This document shows positions 13,401 to 35,717 of a stretch of 64,000 bases of DNA, one piece after another; position 1 is the first letter of the stretch, and every line of letters begins with the position of its first letter. The notes under the pieces are model-generated. The model had not been told where the DNA came from. It ran no database searches and saw only the letters and a program-made list of their open reading frames with translations. This stretch comes from Chanos chanos. Lineage: Eukaryota; Chordata; Actinopteri; Gonorynchiformes; Chanidae. The DNA is taken from assembly GCF_902362185.1 (NCBI RefSeq), contig NC_044498.1, positions 11,779,565 through 11,843,564 on the forward strand. The letters run 5' to 3'. A program made the translations under genes and the position numbers.

Positions 13401-15687
13401 TCCTTTTCTGCATGTTTTTCTCTGAATATGCTTTATCACAACCTTGTCACAGTCCCACAGTTCCCAAGCACTTGGTGAGAGGATTACAATGTTTACTTTG
13501 GCCAAACTCTCAGACAATTACATCTCATCTAACGAGCTGATTGACCTAATCACAGAGATATGGAAAGATCCAATATGCTGATTCTACATGACAAATGCCA
13601 GGCTGATAGACAGTATTAAAACTCTGTAATGCAAACTCAAGGAGTCACTGCAAGCGCAATCTGAGTGAGCATGGCTGCATCGTACCGTCTAAAAAGATTC
13701 TTCGTGTCCTTATTTCGTAATGTTTGATTTGAATAAAAATGAGAACTACATCCTCTTTGTCAGAGCCAGTTGGTAACATTTTTGACTTGTAATTCACAAA
13801 TGCAACACTTGTTCATATTAAGACTGCATTTGGACAGCAAGGGAAATTGTATCAGTCAGTGATGCCCTCTCCACTGTCCATAAGGCCGAAGTCACACCAC
13901 CTACAGTATAAAAGAGAATCGTGTCATAGACACACGTCAAGATAACGAAGTGTACAAGTCAGTATAGATGTGTCTACCTACACAACACAATGCACAGTAA
14001 ATCGCTGATGTTTCAGTATCGTGCACATAATCCGGAATATCACCCTCTGCTGCAAGGTCTTCACTGTAGCCTTGTAATTAATAAATGGGACCAGATTTCG
14101 CAAAATGCTATATTTAGTTTAGTGCGTGTACTTAGATTCAATCACTCTCTTATGAAATCAAAATAAGCAAAATGTCTATGCAAACAGCAGCAGACATTAT
14201 GTCTTACTACTTTTTCACTGTGTGGGAGTTTGGAGTCTGGCTGGAATTTACAGTTTAGAGTAGGAGTGTTTGTTAGCTTATCTCTTCCACAGCCTGTTTC
14301 AGCCTGTGAAGACGAGAGCTCTTGGCAAGGGCCATGGCACCTAAAACAGGAATAGCCAACAGATGGGGTAGCTGTTAGCATGAAGACCTCTGTTCTTTGA
14401 TGTTGTCAGCGCAGTTATCGCGATGTGTCAGTTAAATTCTTTGTCATCAATGAATTGAGTATAAATACATTGGCCATTTTTAAAAGGATTCTTGGACAGC
14501 TTCTCAGACTTTAAAATTATGAATCAGTGAAATTATGTGTACATTGGAATTATGGATGATCTTACGCCATGTAAAAATATTATTTTTTTTTACAATTTTA
14601 AATGATTCAAATGTTCAGAATCCTCTCAAATGAAAGCCTCCATCAAATGCTCAGAGGGCAAAGTGTAAATGCATAATGCCTGCTTTTTTAAGTCACTCAA
14701 GGGGAGAAAATGCCAACCCCTTAATTTAACCCCCTCAGTGCAAGCAATACCCAGCCCTAGACCTAGACAAAATACAATATCATAGGGTTTTTCAGATATT
14801 TAAATGGTCAGTGTATGAATTAAGTTTACTGTAAACAAGTATACTTTTCTTGTAGAAGATACTTTGGGTGTCATCAGTATAAAGTGTGCAGATAAATCTA
14901 AACTTAAATGATAAATAGTTTTGAAATGACAGTATAAGTATCAACATCTGCATCCAATCAGGAGTTATTTCTTAAAGTCAAGAAGAACACAACGTTCAGC
15001 TCTACAAAAAAATTTTAATTCCGACCTTGTGAAGGTGGATCATACAGACTATATTATTATAAATCTTAAGACCTGTTGTAAGTAACACTACACGAGTACC
15101 AGAGCACTAAAAAGCTGTTGAGATGTGGTCAACTAGAATATCAATACGTATGAGCGACTCCTCAGGTAACAACGTCAAAGAATGGCTGATATTGATTTGG
15201 TTCAGCAGAATGACTGCTGGGTTTTCTCTACCGGAAATCAGATGTCAACACTACTTATTCAAATGCGCACAGACATGATAAACATAAAGAAAATGTTTAT
15301 TTGCAGAGCAGGACACTGTTTAGCCTGGCATTTTGATACAATAATGGCAAATTTAAGTTCTCTCTAAAGCAACCTGAGAATCTGGCACATATACCTGAGT
15401 TCAAGCATGTTCTTTCAATATTACAAATATAGAAAACTATTCAACTCAATAGAAAAATATTTTCTTAAATTGGCTTACGTGGGGTACCACAGATCTCTGG
15501 AAAACAATAAATAATCAATTATTTATATCACAGTGCACAACTTAAAAAAAAAAAAGAGAGAGGGAATATGGCTAGTGATTTCCAACGTTGATGCTAAGCA
15601 ATATGGCTTTGTGTGACGTGAAGAATGCAGGCTTTCCAGCTGTTACAGTACTCAAAGATTCACCCAACCGAGGAAGCACATCCGCTC
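9535..15687. other. Gene-poor spacer before gcg
   Basis: No exon of a known gene was recognised. There are poly-A runs (around 9647 and 15541), a CT-rich tract at 10373-10415 and AT-rich unique sequence. Several short open frames (for example 12765-13019) resemble no family I know and lack splice or promoter context. A possible AATAAA for gcg on the minus strand is at 15296-15301. Confidence 0.5.
10373..10415 (+). repeat. (CT)n-rich simple repeat
   Basis: Imperfect CT dinucleotide run with T-rich interruptions, in the spacer between slc4a10 and gcg. Confidence 0.9.
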
Positions 15688-17819
15688 TCATTGACTCCCA
15701 TCTCTTTTGCTACAGAAGGAAAAAAAAAAGAAAAAAAGATTGAGACCCCACATGTTACCATACCATTCTCAAGAATAATCTACCCACAAATCGTCCACAA
15801 AAATGCCTGCTGTACTTCTGCATTGAAATTGTGCATCTAAATAGCGTGCTAAAATTATTCTGCAGAAACACGGAGTAACAACAGAGTAAACCCACAAAGA
15901 TGTTATGCTGTATTGATCCGTGCTGTTTTAATGTAAATACACAACTTGATGGACACGTTATGTATAAGGGGATTGTGCATTGTGGTGAGGTATTTGTGGT
16001 CGAGCCACTGCAATAGATGTAGGTTAGAGTTCAGTCATTACCTTGCTCCTGATGGTTGTGAGTTCATAACCCACAGTAAATACTCCTTTGCTGCCATGCT
16101 GTCTAGAACTTTGTTCACATCACTGGTGAAACTGCCATCTACGTGTCTCCTCTGCATTGTGCTTTCCCATATGTCCGCCGTAGGTCTAAACAAAGACATC
16201 ACACAAGACAAACACCCCAGTTAGTCTCAGACCACAAGCCATGCAGAATCACATTCGCAGAATGATAGTCCAATAAAGAAACATTCCCAGGATTCTACAG
16301 TTTATGCAGCTTTGTTTAATGTCAGGCAAGAGGCAAGAAAGATCAGCATAATCAAAGTGAAGCTAGATTTCAGGAGTGATGATGACTAGAATTCAGTAGT
16401 GCTGGAAGATGCTGAGTGTGAGTGAATTAGCATATCAAAGTCAACGCACTCAGAAAGAAGTGATCTGGGCAAATAGCAAAAAAAGAAAAAAAAAACCCCA
16501 CAGGACCTCATTTCAGGGTGATTTATTTGCATGATAAGCTTGGAATGAAATAGACAGAAGGGTAAAAAAGAGACAGGTCTTTAAAGAAGACAAATTATCT
16601 GAAAGAATTTATTCCATTTTTATCTTTCTCTCTCTCTCTTGCATTGTCTGCTTTGGTAAAGTGTAATACTGTTGGCTGGCTGGCACTTGAGCAGGTAGGT
16701 GTATGAGGATATTCCTACTCTCGTTTCTGTTGTCCAGATTTCAGCCAGGAGACAAAGTCTTGGGCAGCCTTGTCCTGCAGGTACGAGCTGATATCGCTTG
16801 TGTAAGTTCCATCAGCGTGACGTTTTGCAGGGCCTCTGTGAGGAAGAAGAAAACATCCGTCAGACAAGATCATATATCATGCCCAACATGTCTTAACTAT
16901 CAGTATATACTGAAAATACAATTTTCTGTTAGATTGTATTTCTGTTGCTGTTTTGACAAATTGCACCTTATTTTGTGAACTGTTATGATGTTTCTTGGAA
17001 CTCTTTTTCAGGGACTTTAATAGGGGAATAACTATGAAAAACGTGATAAGTAATCGTAACCTCTTTGTCTGTGATGACTTAGCTTGTATGTGTTAGCCCT
17101 GCGGCCTTTCTTACGCCGTTTTCACTGCAGAAGTCAGGCGTGTGAACACACTTACCCACTTCTCTTTGAGTTCATCAACCACTGCACAAAGTCCTGTGCC
17201 CTTCTTGTCTCCAGGTATTTGCTGTAGTCATTTGAGAAGGTCCCCTCTGAATGTCTTTTCACATAGGGGAAGTCCTCGCTTTCTTTGAGTAATGTGGTTT
17301 CTGTTTCAGTGCTACAGTTACAAAAGACGATATGTGAGATGAGTTGCATATCGATAGCTGATGAACACATTTCTGCCTACTGCACTGACCACAATCAGCT
17401 CGTTTGAGACTAGTCATGTAGGCTCAAGCTGAAGTTCCTTATAAAATGCCTGTTACAAATTGACCTGTAACAAATGAAAATCCTATATTTTACTGATTAT
17501 AAGTTGTTGCCCAGACACAACTGAACAAACTGCCCAGTTGTTGCTTAGACATAACAGAATAATTAATCTTTTTTAGAAATGTAATGCAACTTTCATTGTT
17601 GTAATTACACCATTATAGTTAACACTGTAATAAATAAAAAGTGGAACATAGGCTATCTTTGACTATCACTAAATGAATTGATGTGCGCTCTTCACTGAAT
17701 GGATTCCAGCGAGCTCTTTGCAGGTCTTACCTGGTGTTGTCTTCATGTAATGGGACCTCCCAGCTGCTTTGAACGATGGTGAGGAGTAGAAGTCCAACAA
17801 GTGAGTGGATGCCTTTCAT
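15688..17819 (-). CDS. gcg: Preproglucagon (glucagon, GLP-1, GLP-2)
   Basis: Hormone precursor processed in pancreatic alpha cells and gut L cells. Coding exons (minus): 17819-17731, 17311-17156, 16835-16719, 16149-16042 and 15709-15688, giving 492 bp and 163 aa. Residues 1-20 form a signal peptide. Residues 50-78 are glucagon ([13 protein letters not shown]...), ending at Lys-Arg. Residues 88-118 are GLP-1 ([17 protein letters not shown]...), released by Lys-Arg on both sides. Residues 123-156 are GLP-2 ([20 protein letters not shown]...), followed by a short tail, SKRDGSQ. If exon 4 is not spliced, translation stops at 16715 after ...QQKRE, giving a 121-aa glucagon/GLP-1 precursor. Such alternative splicing is known for fish proglucagon. 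A noncoding first exon (about 18118-18017, donor GTGAGT) lies upstream. The order of peptides and their exons matches vertebrate GCG. Confidence 0.95.
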
Positions 17820-18144
17820 TTTTAGATCTGTCAAAGGTATTACACACACATACATAAAAAGACACACCGTTACATGTAAATCTACCCCGCTGTCTCAAAA
17901 CATAATACTAAATACGCCTACTAATTCAACAGAGTGAACAGCTTTTGAGGAGCAAAATCGCCATTCCAGTTAAAAGTTTAGCCCGCCATCACATTATCCC
18001 GAGTCTTCCAACTCACCAGGATGTTGGTGTCGAAATGATGGAGATTAGCCTGGACGCGTGTGAGTTAGCGTGTTCCTTGGTGCGAGTCTTGTTCTTGATG
18101 TCTCGCAGGCGCTGCTTTGTGGTCTTCTGCCGGACACCTTGGCC

Positions 18145-18151
18145 TTTTATA
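18145..18151 (-). promoter_or_regulatory. TATA box of gcg
   Basis: TATAAAA on the minus strand, in the context GCTATAAAAGG. It lies about 130 bases upstream of a good donor (GTGAGT at 18016-18011) that would end the noncoding first exon. The predicted start of transcription is near 18118. Confidence 0.7.
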
Positions 18152-18159
18152 GCAAAGTC

Positions 18160-19623
18160 TAGCCGACAGGTTTGCTGTCGTAGGTTGGCACACACATCCA
18201 TACACACGCATGTTAAGCTCATGAGTTACTCACAATCCATTACCCAGGTGTTTTTTTTATCACTGGACTTGATAAATGCAAGCTCTCTGTTTGTTTAAAA
18301 GGAGGATGAGTTAGCGTGCAGAAGAGATAAGAGCTGTCACTAAGATGTGGAAAAGTAGGATGCCATCCTGTTAAATAAAGGAAGAGAAAAATAAAATTAA
18401 GAGCTACTGTATGATGATTCTTAATGATATTTACAGCATCTCGGGTGAGCTGAGTCATTTGATGATTCACACTGCATCACATGTACTGTACTTTCCACTT
18501 CAGCATCAAGCACAAACTGTAAGAGCCCTGGGCGAGAAACTTTCATCTCGCAAAGTAGAATCTTCCTGATATATGACAGAAAAATCCTTAATTTTTTCCA
18601 ACAAATCTTCAGTGTTGCAATATTTTTTCATAGCACATACAGGATACTCAAGCCCGCATCCGGAGAAAATGTTCTGTTCTCTGCCACATCCGTAACTGCA
18701 GTCTGCCCTCTCCTCATGTACTTTCAGCTATAGGCATTAAACACAAAATAACTTTTTATCTGAAGTTAAAACACATATAATGTTAAAGGTAGTTACAGAA
18801 GATCCTATAAGATCCTATATCGATATGAACGTACGTAATAGCCAAACTGACATTCCGACAACAAACAAGAGGGAAGAACTCCACTCAGCAGGGACACCCT
18901 GAAAAGCAGAGTTCTGTACATAGTGATATATATATAGAATGTATATGGTTCTATATATAGTGCTATGGTATAGTATTCATAGTTTGGAACAAATGCCAAT
19001 TTAATTCATTTTGAATCTCTGGATTGTTTATGAGTACTCATCATTTTACTGATTAGAATCTAATTCATTCTCTGAATGTCCTGAATCAAAGTGAGTTTAA
19101 ACCAACCCTGACTCTATTTCTATATGGTCTGGATGCAAATAGTATGAAACTAATATTAGCATGTGAACATCAAAGGTCCTGATTTTATTACTCTTATGGT
19201 TGTGATTTTGTTGCTATGCCTTTGGACAGGTGTAAAGCTCACCATGAATCTACCAGTGCAAACAAACAAACAAACAAACAAACAATTCAGTGTTTAAATA
19301 TTTTATTTAATTTCGACCAACTTGATTTAACAAAACTGTAACTTTAACAAGGCATATAATTCAAATACATGATAAATTACAATAATTGCATAGTCCATTA
19401 CGGTCAAGCGTATACGATGGAGTGAAGCTGACAAATGAAAAAATGGCTCATGTTTCACTTTCTCAGTATACAGGTAAACTGATATAAAAAAAAATCACCG
19501 CACAGAAGGCTTTCCAAGTTGTCTTTGTTTTATAAATCAAATATAAAATGAACAGACGACAATGAAAATGCGCTTTTCAGTTTGATCATGTCCAGCAATT
19601 TGTTTTTGGCTCTTCATGCATTG
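18160..19623. other. Spacer between dpp4 3' end and gcg promoter
   Basis: About 1.5 kb of AT-rich sequence with an (AAAC)n run at 19261-19284 and short TA tracts near 18930-18960. It must contain upstream control elements of gcg; none could be named with confidence. No coding exon seen. Confidence 0.5.
19261..19284 (+). repeat. (AAAC)n microsatellite
   Basis: Six AAAC units in the gcg-dpp4 spacer. Confidence 0.9.
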
Positions 19624-19629
19624 TTTATT
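19624..19629 (-). terminator. Candidate poly(A) signal of dpp4
   Basis: AATAAA on the minus strand, 250 bases after the dpp4 stop codon. A second copy lies slightly further on in the same T-rich stretch. Confidence 0.5.
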
Positions 19630-19879
19630 TATTTGTTTATTTTGTTGCTTTTGAATGATAATTGTGTAATAAGGCAATTAGTTAACTTGTTCATTAATAT
19701 ACAGAAGTTTCAACCACATTTTAGAATATATTACAAGCCAGAGACACTCTCCACACACGGTATTCATAATTTTTGCAGTAATAAATAATCTATGTTCAGT
19801 CAACACTGATATGACTGAAAGAAATGCAAAAAATAACATATTGTTTGTAGAGAGAAATCTCAGTTCTCAGCACCTCTTT

Positions 19880-29273
<9,394 letters not shown>

Positions 29274-29289
29274 TACAACTTGTGTTGAC

Positions 29290-32200
29290 TGAGGTCAAAT
29301 CCTCTCCTGTTAAGAATCCGTGGGTTTTGCAGCCGACAGTCGGAAGAGACTGTACCTACACTGAAACTCTGCTGAACGTCAAATCTTCAAAAAGACACGA
29401 GAACAGCTGATTTTCGTGTTAAATATTATCTCGGCAAAGGCAGTAAAGGGGACAATAAAATAGCCAGGATTAAAGTTCGCAACGAACGTGCACCCCTCTC
29501 AAGAGTGACAATACATAAGGAAATGGCTGTTAATACTTGAGCGCCAAAGTTACTCATGTTTACATTCGACGGCGAATTCCGTATATATTCTTTCTATGAC
29601 ATGACCCACTTTCACAGAAAGTATATTTCATTGACCAGCTGACAGACCTTTATCGTTAATGAGAATCCCTGAAACCCTTATTTGTGTCCATACTGGACGA
29701 TACTTTCGTTTATTTCCAAAGTTTCTGTTAATGAGTGGAGTAAACTATCTTGAACATACTTTGTGTTATAGGTGGAAAGATCTAATGCCCCTTAGCTTCT
29801 ACCTTGTAAGAGGTGTTTTGAGTTGAGCCCTAGAAGGAAATCTTGCGTCAGAGGCATGCGTGCGCTTGTTTCAAGAATGCTGGAGAGGATTTAGGAGAGT
29901 AAGACCAGTTGTTTCGCTCGTGTGAAACTATTATAGTAACATGTCAGCAACTTAATTTTGTCCCATTAAGAAATGCGCGCAACTAATTATGCATAGAGAA
30001 AAACGTATTCAACACAAAATAACTGTGACGATAAGCTGTCAGACACGTCTCAGAGCACCTTTTTTGAAAAATACGTGAATCAACTGCACAGTGGTTGTGC
30101 CCTATGCAAAACGACTGATTTTCTCAAAGTTTCAAGGGAATAGTTCCACTGTCTGTGATATATTTAATAAAATAAAAATGATATTCAAACATTCATGAAG
30201 AGACAAGTAAAGAAGAAAATGGAGAGTTTAAATGTGTATTTAAAAAGCAGTCACACAAAATGATGATTATACCTTTAGTGGTATGCTATTTCGTCTAACA
30301 TGCATGATCCTTCTTTAACAGATGCCAGGAGACGTGATATCAACACTTTACAGTGTGAGAGCGTAACCACTCCAAACCTATCATTATTTACGACTGTCAT
30401 TTATTACGACAATCATAAATAGTGTTTGTGGTCCATTCAGCGGACTTCCTCAAAGGGGTTTAAATGAGCTGGGCCTTCTGCTTATGCTCATATCGTATGA
30501 TAACCTCATGAGTGTGTTTGAGATAATATATAGTTCTAAACAAACCACACGCACACCCATACACATTCAGCTTTAAAAAGCTACAGTGCAAAACACTTTA
30601 TGCTACAGTACTAGCTGTGCTATTTGGTGTATGAGAAAAGTGAACATAATGTGCCAGCAACACTAATTTAGTCATATATCAAAATCTGTACTCAAATAAA
30701 CTGAGTCACTGAGGTGTCAAAAGACAGCTGAATTGGGAAAAGTATTGTAAAACGGTCAAGTTTAGCCTACGTTTCTAGAATATTTCTGGAATCTTCATTC
30801 TCTAGTCTCTTGTTTATGTATTGCCATCCGATTGTATGAATTGCGCTGGCCATGTTCGTTTGATGATTTCCCTTTTTTCCGATTCTTCTGTTTATAGTTT
30901 AATTATATGAACTCATTTAAGTTTTTATCTTTCAGTTATTTTTGCTTTTTCCTATCAACAACTGCAGCCTAGTCTTTGTTACTGGACATGTACCCTGCTA
31001 ACTATTAACAGCTATGAGACTGTCTCTCATAATGATGTTATAGGTATCATTTATGGCATGTCATAACGGGTTTATGCAGCCATCATTGACTAAACTGGAA
31101 AAGATAGGACTATGAGATAAATTTTAACACGCTGTCGCCAACAAGAAATTTTGATGATTCCATCTCTGAAGATGAAAGATTGGCTTCTCTGATAAGATGA
31201 TTATGTGCAGTACAATGCTGACTTGATACTTTTGCCCCCCTTTAATCATCATAATGTTAGAATATTGTTTGTGGTAAGAGTGTGCTGGTTGGTTTCCTCT
31301 GGGTGTGGTACATGTCGGAATTTCAGATCTGGCGCTTGCTTAATATATTCTACAGCTGTGCTTTGTCTCCTGAGAGTGCTGTGTTTACACTCTGCATTAT
31401 TAGTACCGTGTTCAAATGCCCTAGAGGTCTCCGCAGTCTAAGAGATTGAATGGAGAGGTACATAAAAGAAAAAAGAAAAATGAGGTGGCACTTTTTGTCC
31501 TATTTCCCAATAAACTCCTTTATGAGTGAAAGGTCGGAGAAAGGGCTATGTTGTTCATATTTACCGAGCCAGTTACAGGGTACCTAATGTAATTAGTCAG
31601 TGTAACATAGGCTACATATTTGAGATGATGATAAAGATCAGTGGGAAGCTGTTTTCCCAAACATGTTTATATACATATAAGGTCAGGCTTTTTGGAAACA
31701 CGAAAGGAACACACACATTGTAGCTGCTCCTGAAAACGAAGTCCAGTGTTCAAACAAACTGTCTTACACCAGATGAAAGAGGCAGAAAGCTGATATTTGG
31801 GATTTATATGTAATTTCTACTGATTTAATGTAGCTATTCAAATTTTGTCTGTTTTATAGACACACCTACAAGTTATTTTTAAAAGCGTTCACTGTTTCCA
31901 ATGTCCAATGTCTCACTATAGTAGTCAGTGTTGGCCACATCCAGATGTTGCATCTGTAATCAGAGCAACGTTTCAGCACGCCTCTCAAAAATTCTCAATG
32001 TTTTTTTTTTATGTGAATACAGGATTATGAGAAATATGACTGCACATTGGCCAAGGAAGACAAAATAAAATCCATATAAGTCAACGGACATATCTGCCGC
32101 TAAAGGGAAACATTCAGAGAACATACATCCGGTCTACTCTAGTTCAGGGAGGGAGGAAAAAATGTTAGTTTAATCTGGCTATCACCAGTGAGAGTTGTTT

Positions 32201-34650
32201 GTATTGATGAGTTCTCTCTCCCCTGATACAGAGGATATGATGTAAGACGCAATGACTCATTTCAGATACCAAGCCTCATTTAATAAATATCAAATATGAT
32301 CAAACATCACGATAATCATACTGACTCCAGTCTGCTCCGGGTCCAGAAAAACAAGAGAGAACGAATGGTAATCGAAACGTAACTGATGTATGAACCTGAC
32401 TGTACAGGATAGGTCTGGTTTTGTCCAGTCCCAACCTGCTCAGGTCGGACTGATGCTGCCCTTACCATAGTCTACATGACTGTCTGACAGGTCTGCAATA
32501 GTATAAAAATAGATGACTATACTCACTGTCTCTCCTTCTTACATCATCAGAGAATTCACATCCCAGTCTTCAGGGAGTGCTGTGATATTTCCAATCTTAC
32601 CTGTGATGTATCCAATCTTACCTGGAGTCACACCTGCGGGGCACAGGGTGAGGAGAATACAAACTACTGATGGGATAGGATTCATTTTTATTACTCATTA
32701 TTGCTTTGATCAACAAAAGCAAAAAGAAGAAGAAGAAGAAGAAGAAGATCAAAACTTTCCATCTTTGCAGCCATAGGTTTGATCATTTTTAGAGAGAAGC
32801 GTCTTTCTCACGCTCAGGTAGATGAGAGACACCCACTGACAGTCACACATCACCAATGTGTCATGGATGAGCAGAGCACACAGTCAGCCCGCATGAGACG
32901 ATAAAAACTAATAGCCAGCTAAAAGCTTCACAAATATCGGAGCCTCTTTTTATTGACAGCACTCAGGGAGAAACTTCCTCGGGCCGGATTTCCTCAGCAA
33001 ACAGACGGATTGCTCAGCCTTCTCTAATGCTGCAAAGAGCGGGGAGCATTAAACAAAACCGACAGCCATTTCATCCCCCTATTAGCCAAACAGGTGCGCA
33101 TCGACCAAACGGCATACAGGTGTCATTTTCAACACGCTGTGCATTTTATTGAAGTCTGTGGCGGCATTACTGTTTAATGACATAATGTTCCTTAATGTAA
33201 CAACATTGTTTTTGTACCTCCTCAGTCAAACAGACCGTTGTAATGACATGCGGGTATTGACTGAATCATCATTTTGAAGGATATAGCCGGGTTTGTTTGT
33301 TTTTGAGCACTTTCCCTCTAACTTTCACTTTTTGTTAGTGCTCATTTACATAATAGTCAACAGTTTGTCATATGCAAAACATACATGTTTAAATGTAAAC
33401 TGAGGGCAAGAATGTTAATGGGTACAATTTGTCAAATGGAAATAGCAGACCACAGTCACAGATCACAGACCGTCATAGATTACCAGTGCTTAGAGTCTCC
33501 TCAACCTACTACTCAGCATGAGTCAGGGTAAGGATGGGTCTCTGCCATTCTGAGATACTTGAGTGTTTACTGTTAAATGCATCTTTGGTAAGAGAAGTAA
33601 AAAGTTGTAAAACTTTCCTGGGTTAATTTGACTTGATAAGATAATTTGACTTAATAACTTATCTGTAATGTGCAGCACTGTGGGGATTAAATAGGAAGCT
33701 GTCTGACACATAAGTTATGGCAGAATTTAAGCCAAAAGGGTTCATTCTTATGTCAAATTCATGTTTCACAACTTCCTCATATATACTCTGAATATAAATT
33801 GATTTTATATAATTTGGGAGCGATGAGAAAAGGTATCGTATGACTCAGTTTAGTGTCAATGGATGGCACATATTGCCCTGGTTGTTTAAATAATGTATCT
33901 AAATGACATATTTATGATATACACTGTCCCTACATAATTACATAATGTCACGATACCATGTATTTGGGAAAAAAAAAAAAAAAAAAACGAGTTAGTTTAC
34001 AAACAGGAATATGTGCTCCCCCCAATTAGCCTTTAATGGATTTTGCCAGATGGTGTAAAGGCTTTGGAGATAATATGAAGTATGAAGTACCACAAACAAC
34101 TAGACATTCAAACTATGGACCTATCAGTTAATGACTTTAATGTGGCATATTTGTGTTAGATGAATGTAACAAGACAGACCAGTCAGTGAGCAAACAGTAA
34201 ACACAAAAGGAAAACGTTACACAGGTACACATAATGTCAGCTAAACTGAACTAGTCCTGGCTCTAGGAGTCACGCAGTCCTGCTGGCGCGTCCCTTCTCT
34301 GAAAGCAGCTCTCTTCTGCGCTAGCTTCTTTTTTCCCCATTTGCGTTCACATGATATGTTCACAAGAAGTCAGAAGTTACTATTTCTCTCTGAGGCAGAA
34401 TAAACTCAAGATTCTTCGGAAAATTTCTTGCTTTTTCATTTGACATTAAGGTGAATTTCACTTATTTCTGTTAGCCCCGCCCATGGTTCCTTTTATCATC
34501 CAATCACGACATGCGCTTTGGATCACCTAATGAACTTAAATGCCACACCCTTTTTCCCCCCAGTAGTCTTTGGCTTTTCTCTGCTAATCTCTATCATTTC
34601 TGCCTTGTAGGGCTATGTGCTCTGAGGTCAAGGTCTCAGTCAAATAGCTG
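29290..34650. other. Gene-free interval between dpp4 and mettl21a
   Basis: About 5.3 kb. The first few hundred bases must hold the dpp4 promoter and 5'UTR, but no TATA box was seen. No exon of FAP, IFIH1 or another gene was recognised. There is an (AAG)n run at 32724-32748, poly-A at about 33969-33987, and a block at about 32930-33270 whose base composition suggests a conserved regulatory element (see findings). Confidence 0.5.
32724..32748 (+). repeat. (AAG)n microsatellite
   Basis: About eight AAG units in intergenic sequence. Confidence 0.9.
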
Positions 34651-34658
34651 TCTAATAG

Positions 34659-35717
34659 TCACAGGTCTGTCCTGGTTTGACCCTTCACAGCTGTATAGAT
34701 GTGTACATCCCTCTGTGAGTCATAGTGAACTTCTTGCACTCTGAACGTCTTCTTCAGCAGGCTCAGAAACTGTTCATCTCGTTCATAACGAATTCGACAA
34801 GACAGCAGAACCACCGTGCTGTCCGAGCTGAGGTACTCCAAGGTACGCAGCAGGGCAGAGAATGTCTCTTCCAAATACACAATATCTGCCCCCAGGATGA
34901 GGTCAAAGCCACCAGACGGATAGCGTTCCAGGTCCTCCCCCCAGGACAGTTCAGACACTTGCACTGCCCTCTGCTGGTCAGGCGGAATGTTGCTTCGTAC
35001 ATTTTCAGTCAGAAACTCCAAAGCGGGCTTGCGGTCAGTGACTGTCACATTCGCTCCTGCACAGATGTGAAAAACCATAGGGTTTAGATTTTAATCTCAG
35101 TTGAATGAAAACATTTGCCAGTTAAAGTATTTTTTGCAAGCCGAGAAGCACTAATGGCATTTTTAATTTTCATGTCAAGGAAACATAAATTCTCACCCAG
35201 GAGGGCAGCCACAATCCCTACGAGTCCTGTTCCTGCACCCAGCTCAACTGCAGTCTTTCCTTTCAAGTCAATGTGACCCAGCTCGAGGTACATGCACAAC
35301 ACCACAGCCTACACAAAGACAGAAGAAAAATACAAGTCATTTTTGCGTTCTGTAAGCTGTCTCATAACAAAGGCTTTTTTCTGAAGTTTGACTGTGTAAT
35401 ATGACACCCATGACCGTAGCAAACTGGAATGGTTAGGCAGACTGCAGTGCAGACACTGTTGTTTAACCTCCACTCACAGATTATGATAGGAAGAATTTAG
35501 CCACGATCTAAAGAGCTACGGTTAATATCTGTTTTGTGCATGAAGAAGAATATGTGATCAGTGCACTCACTGCATCCCACACCACAGCAGCCACCCCCAG
35601 TCGGTTCCAGTCCTGAGTTAGTCGCAGTCGGTGGTTGGCGAAATAAAACTCGGCGGATGTGTTGTGTAGTTTAGAGAGCGCAGGCACTAAATTCTCCTCG
35701 TATGGAACCAGGGCCAT
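34659..35717 (-). CDS. mettl21a: METTL21A-type protein-lysine methyltransferase
   Basis: Family 16 SAM-dependent methyltransferase; the human enzyme trimethylates a lysine of Hsp70 chaperones in the cytosol. Three coding exons (minus): 35717-35571, 35308-35197 and 35056-34659, phases joining, giving about 218 aa like the human protein. The N-terminus MALVPYEENLVPALSKLH and the patch QDWNRLGVAAVVWDA match the family. Motif I, the SAM-binding loop, is VELGAGTGLVGIVAALLG. The acidic residue after beta 2 is in TVTDRKPALEFL. The family motif post-II is GADIVYLEETF, and a CRIRYERD segment follows. Its start ATG is the first in frame. The gene reads toward dpp4 and sits next to the gamma-S crystallin, as METTL21A sits near the CRYG cluster in humans. 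Confidence 0.95.

Noticed and set aside
17945-18298. 117-residue plus-strand frame over the gcg promoter
   Set aside because: It is antisense to the gcg TATA box and first exon and has no similarity to known proteins.
32513-32776. 87-residue open frame ending in poly-Glu
   Set aside because: The acidic end is the AAG microsatellite; the remainder has no recognisable motif.
34964-34977. Third CTCF-type core match (CCAGCAGAGGGCAG, minus strand)
   Set aside because: It lies in a mettl21a coding exon and simply spells conserved codons for Asp-Gln-Gln-Arg-Ala-Val; no reason to prefer a regulatory reading.
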